DNA from: Gemmatimonadota bacterium
GTDB lineage: Bacteria; Orphanbacterota; Orphanbacteria; Orphanbacterales; Orphanbacteraceae
Length of the DNA: 10,552 nucleotides
Direction: 5' to 3'
NCBI GenBank assembly: GCA_013002425.1
Contig: JABDJQ010000417.1
Coordinates: 1 to 10,552 of the forward strand
In this document: one piece after another, positions 6,921 to 10,552 of the stretch
Position numbering within the stretch: position 1 is the first letter of the stretch
Layout: each line of letters begins with the position of its first letter
The notes under the pieces: generated by a model
The model's input: the letters and a program-made list of their open reading frames with translations, nothing else
Database searches by the model: none
Told to the model about the DNA's origin: nothing
Made by a program: the position numbers and the translations under genes

Positions 6921-7393
6921 GAGCCTCCCTCCATGCGGTCGACGCGGCGATCGATCGCCCCTTCCATCAATTCGTCGGCCATCTTCTTCGTGAGCGCGTG
7001 CGTCAGAATATCGTGGTCGTGCAGCTCCACGGAAACCGTGCCCGGCGTCAGCGTGATCGAGTTCGCATGAATCACTTCGCCGAGATCCGTTTTCTGGCTC
7101 ATCTTCGGATTCACGAATCCGGGGTCGATCGAGATCTTCGGAGACAGGATGATGCGTGCGACCGCCAGGCTCGACAGGATCACCTGCCAGCAGAGCCACG
7201 GCAGATAGATCGCGATGGCGAGGACATGCTCGAGCGGCACCGATTCGTCATCGATCGTATCCATGCGGTGCGTGATCCAGACGACCACGGCGCACGAAGC
7301 GACACCGAACGATATGATCAGCGGCGTGTAGTGCCCGGACCAGAGCAGCCAGGTTCCGAGCAGCACGACGCCTAAGTAGAAGGCGTGTTTCAT
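6917..7393 (-). CDS. mnhE: Mrp/Mnh-type Na+/H+ antiporter subunit E
   Basis: The 158-residue length is typical of MnhE/MrpE. Hydrophobic segments near the N terminus (residues ~4-44, including WLLWSG) and around 56-85 anchor it in the membrane. The C-terminal part carries the family hallmark NSITLTPGTVSVEL, followed by a soluble segment with HALTKK. MrpE is a membrane subunit of the multi-subunit Mrp cation/proton antiporter and also corresponds to MbhA of membrane-bound hydrogenases. The ATG at 7393 has an AGGGAA ribosome binding site 7 bases upstream. It is the first gene of the Mrp block, with a candidate promoter just before it. Its TGA overlaps the mnhF ATG as ATGA. Confidence 0.93.
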   Translation of the reverse strand: MKHAFYLGVVLLGTWLLWSGHYTPLIISFGVASCAVVVWITHRMDTIDDESVPLEHVLAIAIYLPWLCWQVILSSLAVARIILSPKISIDPGFVNPKMSQKTDLGEVIHANSITLTPGTVSVELHDHDILTHALTKKMADELMEGAIDRRVDRMEGGS

Positions 7394-7420
7394 GAGTGTG
7401 TTCCCTGATTTTTCGCGCGG

Positions 7421-7449
7421 AGTATGTCACCCGTGTCAGGGGGAGTCAA
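7421..7449 (-). promoter_or_regulatory. Candidate sigma70-type promoter for the Mrp operon
   Basis: On the minus strand there is TTGACT (7449-7444), a 17-base spacer, and CATACT (7426-7421). These match the -35 and -10 consensus at 5 of 6 and 4 of 6 positions. Transcription would start near 7414, leaving a leader of about 20 bases with an AGGGAA ribosome binding site (7406-7401) 7 bases before the mnhE ATG. The -35 box lies inside the last codons of the paaK-like gene. The only gap of any size between genes falls here. No terminator is seen between the two genes, so read-through is also possible. Confidence 0.45.
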
Positions 7450-8800
7450 GGACTTGCGAGACCGGATCGGGCGGAGAAACACGCTTCAACTGGCGGAGCT
7501 TGCCCGAGCTTTCCCGCTCGATCGAATCGGGGTACTCGAAGCGGGGCTCGAAATAGTCACCGAACTCGTCGGCGAGAAGGCGCGCGAGCAGCGCCTCGGA
7601 TGAGGAGTCGTAGTCGGCGCCGCGCACGATCCGAAACGTGATCTCTCGATCGTTCTGAATGACCTGGAACTGCCGTACCATTTCGCCGCGAAGCTGAACT
7701 TCCTTGAAGATGTACGAGAAGAAGGCCGCGTTGTAGCGCCTCCCTTCGGGCCCGATCACCGTGTCGTAGGCCCGCCCGTGCACGTTTTCGAGCACCGGGA
7801 GCGCCCGCCCGCAGGCGCAGGGGGCGAACGAGAGCTCGCCGTAGTCGCCCGAATCGTACCGGATCAGCGGCTGCGCGCGGTTGTGAAGCTCGGTCAGTAC
7901 GAGCCGTCCCGTGCCTTCGCTCCGGATTTCGCCCTCGTCCGTCAGAATTTCGACGAGGAGATTCTCGCTGTTCACGTGAAGGCTGCCGTGCTCGCAGTCA
8001 TGCGCGATCGAACCCACCTCGGCGCACCCGTACTCGTCGAACACGCGCGTCGCGAAGCCCTGCTCGATCGCCTCCCGCATCGTGGGGGTCAGGATCTCGG
8101 CGGTCGTGATGATCGCACGGAGCGTGGGCACGGGCCCTTTCCCCGGCGACCCGGCGCGCGCCGGATCCTGGCGCAGCCAGTGCCCGATTTCGGCGAGTAT
8201 CGAAGGGTAACCGTAGATGTAGTCGGGGCCCTGGGCGCGCAGCGCGTCCATATATCCGGGGAAACTCGCGGGAGTATAATTGAAGGCGGAATAGCGCTTT
8301 CGATTCAGCAGCGCGTCCCGAACAGCGTTTTTCCGCGCGTCCTTCGCTTTCAACGGCACGCCCCAGAAGCGCGCCTGCGCATCGCCCGGCCGCACCCCGG
8401 CCCAGCCGTACGAGCGATACGTCGCCGCCTGTTCGCGCGCCATCGACCCGGCGTCTTTCACGATCTTGAGCGGCTCGCTCGTCGACCCGCTCGTGACCTT
8501 CGTCGTCAGCCTGCCGAGCGTTTCACGCTGCTCGCTCAGAAACGAGTTACCGCCCGCTTTCAGCATCTTCTTGTCGATCAGAGGAAACTGCGCGAACGGG
8601 GTTTCGCGGAATTCGCGGTAGAAGGGCACGTGCTCGCACGCATACTCGAGCAGCGCGGCGATCTCGGCTTCCTGCCAGACCTGAACCGCGCCGAGATCGC
8701 GAAACGGATTCCGCTCGTAGTCGCGAAGGTACGCGAACGTCTTCTCGCCGCGAAGCAGCGCGGCCGTTCGATAGACGAGCGTGGCGAGGGTTCGGTTCAT
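7436..8800 (-). CDS. Phenylacetate-CoA ligase/CapK-family adenylate-forming enzyme
   Basis: This 454-residue protein of the ANL adenylating superfamily is close to the usual PaaK/CapK length. Visible motifs in order are TSGSTSEPLKI (residues 103-113, phosphate loop), a YGYPS segment (197-201), DEYGCAE (255-261, adenine and Mg-ATP region), YDSGD (315-319, ribose-binding Asp), a CAC pair (C328, C330) that with C269 might bind a metal, and SGKLRQLKR with the catalytic-type K434 in the small C-terminal domain. The family activates carboxylic acids as acyl-adenylates and, in true PaaK, passes them to CoA. CapK-type relatives sit in capsule and exopolysaccharide clusters with unknown substrates. 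No other phenylacetate degradation genes are visible here, and the gene is coupled to a glycosyltransferase, so a CapK-like role is more likely than phenylacetate catabolism. The substrate is unknown. Its stop is 42 bases from mnhE. Confidence 0.82.
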   Translation of the reverse strand: MNRTLATLVYRTAALLRGEKTFAYLRDYERNPFRDLGAVQVWQEAEIAALLEYACEHVPFYREFRETPFAQFPLIDKKMLKAGGNSFLSEQRETLGRLTTKVTSGSTSEPLKIVKDAGSMAREQAATYRSYGWAGVRPGDAQARFWGVPLKAKDARKNAVRDALLNRKRYSAFNYTPASFPGYMDALRAQGPDYIYGYPSILAEIGHWLRQDPARAGSPGKGPVPTLRAIITTAEILTPTMREAIEQGFATRVFDEYGCAEVGSIAHDCEHGSLHVNSENLLVEILTDEGEIRSEGTGRLVLTELHNRAQPLIRYDSGDYGELSFAPCACGRALPVLENVHGRAYDTVIGPEGRRYNAAFFSYIFKEVQLRGEMVRQFQVIQNDREITFRIVRGADYDSSSEALLARLLADEFGDYFEPRFEYPDSIERESSGKLRQLKRVSPPDPVSQVLDSP

Positions 8801-9774
8801 TGCCTGCTTCGGGCGATCTCCGCGATCGCCTGTTCGATCGGTTGAAACGACGCGTTCCAGAGATTTTCGAAGTCGCCCTGAAACGACTGCATCCGATCGC
8901 GATGATACGCCGGTTGCGACAGGAACTCACGGAGAACGCGCCGGTAGTCGCTCACCTCGTTGCGGGCGAAGATCGCGCCATCGCCGAAGAGCGCGCGGCT
9001 GACGCGTGAATCGACGAGCACGACCGGCACACCGACCGCCACGGCTTCGTAAGCGCCGCAGACGAGCACGCGGTCGTCCGTCGTCAGGTCGATCAGAAGA
9101 TCGGAGCCCGCGATGAGTCCTTCGAACGCGGGGTCGGCCAGATAATCGACGAACACGATGCGCTCCGATTCGTAGCGCAGCAGTTCGCCGGCCTTGCTCT
9201 TCTTCCCCGTCACGAACAGCGTGAACGGCTCGTCGAGCCCCGCCGCGGCCTCCAGAAACGTGTCGATCGGCTCGTCCCAGTTGAAGGACGCGATCAACGT
9301 GAAATGCGGCTTCACGCAAACGCGAAAACGTTCCGGCATCGGGCGCTCCGGGATCCGGGGGGCGCGGTCCGGCAGCACGAGAGCGCGTCCCCGCATCTTT
9401 TCGATCGGCGGCACGAGTTCTTCGTTCGTGACGATCGTGTAATCCGCGCGCCGGACGGCGAAAGACGTCATCCAGGCGAGAGGACCGCTCTTCTTCGCGT
9501 AGTTCGGCACGGCATTGTGGGCGTCGATGATGTAAACGAACCGGCGAAAGACGCGGAGCTTCGCGACGAGGAAAGAAAGCAGAATCGAGGGCGACTGCGC
9601 GAATACCACATCGGGTTTCGTGCGGGCGAGAAGCCGCCACGTTTCCCAGGCGGAAAGGAAGTATCGCGCGAGCCGCGACTTCCCCGCATGGTCGATGCAG
9701 TGGTACTCGCACCCGAACGCTTCGGCGAGTTCGACGCTGCGCCTGTGCCTCTCCCATGTGATCCAGATTCGCAT
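8797..9774 (-). CDS. Glycosyltransferase, GT-B fold, GT4/group 1-like
   Basis: The protein has 325 residues and no signal peptide or membrane span, so a cytosolic or membrane-associated enzyme is expected. The N-terminal half (to about residue 165) holds the acceptor-side Rossmann-like domain, including a DVVFAQSPSILLSFLVAKL segment and IDAHNAVPNYAKK. The C-terminal half has the donor-binding pattern: a strand ending HFTLIASFNWDEP, then VTGKK, a DYLADPAFEGLIAGSDLLID stretch, and the GAYEAVAVGVPVVLVDS loop that in GT4-like enzymes carries the acidic residue contacting the nucleotide sugar. The sugar donor and acceptor cannot be inferred. The ATG at 9774 lies 4 bases after the permease-regulator stop, and the stop overlaps the paaK-like ATG (ATGA). 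Coupling to a CapK-like gene suggests a shared role in a surface polysaccharide or modified glycan, which is inference from context. Confidence 0.8.
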   Translation of the reverse strand: MRIWITWERHRRSVELAEAFGCEYHCIDHAGKSRLARYFLSAWETWRLLARTKPDVVFAQSPSILLSFLVAKLRVFRRFVYIIDAHNAVPNYAKKSGPLAWMTSFAVRRADYTIVTNEELVPPIEKMRGRALVLPDRAPRIPERPMPERFRVCVKPHFTLIASFNWDEPIDTFLEAAAGLDEPFTLFVTGKKSKAGELLRYESERIVFVDYLADPAFEGLIAGSDLLIDLTTDDRVLVCGAYEAVAVGVPVVLVDSRVSRALFGDGAIFARNEVSDYRRVLREFLSQPAYHRDRMQSFQGDFENLWNASFQPIEQAIAEIARSRQ

Positions 9775-9778
9775 GCGA

Positions 9779-10552
9779 TCAGGAACTTTCCTTTTCTTCT
9801 TCTCTGTCCTTTTCCTTTTCCGGCCGGCTCGGCGGAATCGGCCGCCCCTGCGGGTCGCGCTCAGGATACTCGGTAACGCGTTCGATCTCAGTAGTATCGT
9901 CAGGCGAGATGTAATGCTCCACGCGATCCGCCGGGTCGTGCAGGTGATCCGTATCGTAACCGAGCTTGTCGCCGAGGAAACTCTCGTAGAGGCGGTGCCG
10001 GCGGAGAAGGGCCACGCCCTGTTCGCGACCGTTTGCGGTCAGCTCGTACCCTTCTCCGCGCGCGGCCAGCAGACCTCGGCGAATGAGCCTGGCGAGCGCG
10101 CGGGCCAGCCTGTCAATTTCATCCGGGTGCGTTTCGCGCAGCTCATGCATCGTAAACCCTTCCAAGGAAACGATTTCGCGCTGACGCGCCGCCCAGAGGA
10201 GCACGTCTTCCTCGGCCACCTGGCGCCTGAGTCCGCGCCGGCTCAGGGCCCGCGCCACGATCCCCTGGCGCGGCGAGAAGAGGAGCGCCAGCGAAAACAG
10301 AAGACCCGCCACGGACGCCATCGCGCCGGCGATCGAGCAATCGAGGTGCGATGCGATTTCGTAACCGAGCACGGACGAGAGCGCGCCGAGCAGAACCGCG
10401 AGCCCGATCATGCGCGCGAGGTTTTCGCTCAGCAGGTACGCCGTGGCGGCCGGCACGATGATCATCGCGACGACGAGAATGGCGCCGACGCTTTCGAACG
10501 AACCGACCGTCGTGACGGAAACGAGCCCCATCAGCATGTAGTGAAACGCCGT
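9779..10552 (-). CDS. Metal ABC transporter permease (ZnuB/TroC/MntB family) fused to a DtxR/MntR-type regulator; 5' end outside window
   Basis: This is the C-terminal part of a fusion protein: 257 codons are visible, and the frame runs open through the window edge. The first ~95 residues are the last membrane helices of an ABC-3 family permease for Mn, Zn or Fe, with the typical VGAILVVAMIIVPAATAYLL segment near the front. A loop then leads into a winged-helix region, and after that a DtxR dimerisation and metal-binding domain. Counting from the Met at 10537, likely metal ligands are H181, E185, H200, D204, E207 and H208, matching DtxR H79, E83, H98, C102, E105 and H106; Asp replaces the DtxR Cys. 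The domain ends in a DtxR-like GRPIPP motif and a charged Lys/Glu tail; no SH3/FeoA-like domain follows. By family knowledge it should import a divalent metal and sense it, as in chlamydial YtgC/YtgR. The exact metal is not decidable from this sequence. The glycosyltransferase gene starts 4 bases after its stop. Confidence 0.88.
   Translation of the reverse strand, partial: TAFHYMLMGLVSVTTVGSFESVGAILVVAMIIVPAATAYLLSENLARMIGLAVLLGALSSVLGYEIASHLDCSIAGAMASVAGLLFSLALLFSPRQGIVARALSRRGLRRQVAEEDVLLWAARQREIVSLEGFTMHELRETHPDEIDRLARALARLIRRGLLAARGEGYELTANGREQGVALLRRHRLYESFLGDKLGYDTDHLHDPADRVEHYISPDDTTEIERVTEYPERDPQGRPIPPSRPEKEKDREEEKESS
9787..9821 (-). other. Homopurine tract at the 3' end of the permease-regulator gene
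   Basis: The coding strand is purine-only over about 35 bases, with one interruption at 9806, and contains several AAGGA/AGGAA words. It encodes the Lys/Glu-rich tail of the permease-regulator fusion. The most downstream purine words lie roughly 10 bases before the glycosyltransferase ATG, so part of the tract probably acts as that gene's ribosome binding site. The remainder may only reflect the charged tail. Confidence 0.5.

Noticed and set aside
8275..8280. Plus-strand TATAAT inside the paaK-like gene
   Set aside because: No -35 partner, no plausible plus-strand gene; it is coding sequence on the other strand.
7436..8800. Assigning the paaK-like gene to phenylacetate degradation
   Set aside because: No other paa genes are visible, and the coupled partner is a glycosyltransferase, which fits the CapK branch better.
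7778..8845. Plus-strand open frame (355 codons) opposite the paaK-like gene
   Set aside because: No motifs, Arg-rich, no ribosome binding site; the minus-strand frame has all the adenylation motifs.
1..10552. RNA genes, CRISPR arrays, insertion sequence ends, long direct repeats
   Set aside because: Looked for on both strands; the window is almost fully coding and nothing of these kinds stood out. A covariance-model search would be the proper test for RNAs.

Overview
All the genes in this window lie on the minus strand, packed almost without gaps. By eye the DNA is moderately GC-rich. It looks like the chromosome of an uncultured or little-studied Gram-negative-type bacterium. The sequence gives no ribosomal or other taxonomic marker, so I do not assign a phylum. 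Read in the direction of transcription (high to low coordinates), there are three blocks.

Block 1 (10552 to 9779): the 3' part of a Zn/Mn/Fe ABC transporter permease of the ZnuB/TroC/MntB type. It is fused in one reading frame to a DtxR/MntR-type metal-dependent regulator, as in the chlamydial YtgC(R) protein. The 5' end lies outside the window.

Block 2 (9774 to 7436): a GT-B type glycosyltransferase and a PaaK/CapK-family adenylate-forming enzyme. They are translationally coupled to each other (ATGA overlap) and start 4 bases after the permease-regulator stop. This pair resembles parts of a surface-polysaccharide or glycoconjugate pathway and has no obvious tie to cation transport.

Block 3 (7393 to 66): a complete-looking Mrp/Mnh-type cation/proton antiporter operon in the order mnhE, mnhF, mnhG, a DUF4040/MbhD+MbhE-like subunit, mnhB, mnhC, three separate MnhD/NuoL-like antiporter subunits, and a 110-residue two-helix membrane protein between the second and third of these. 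There is no full-length MnhA. Its C-terminal part is represented by the DUF4040/MbhDE-like protein, and its N-terminal channel part presumably by one of the three MnhD-like proteins. This order (E-F-G-D/E-B-C-D) is that of the membrane arm of archaeal MBH hydrogenases and of 'split' bacterial Mrp operons. Eight gene junctions in the window are 4-base NTGA stop/start overlaps. A sigma70-like promoter (TTGACT-17-CATACT) sits over the 3' end of the paaK-like gene and could give the Mrp operon its own start.

The points most worth a second look are: the permease-regulator fusion; the split Mrp complex with three channel subunits and an uncharacterised small membrane protein; the lack of any ATG, GTG or TTG start for the DUF4040 subunit; and whether redox (hydrogenase-like) genes follow beyond position 1. 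I see no RNA genes, CRISPR arrays, insertion sequences or long repeats.
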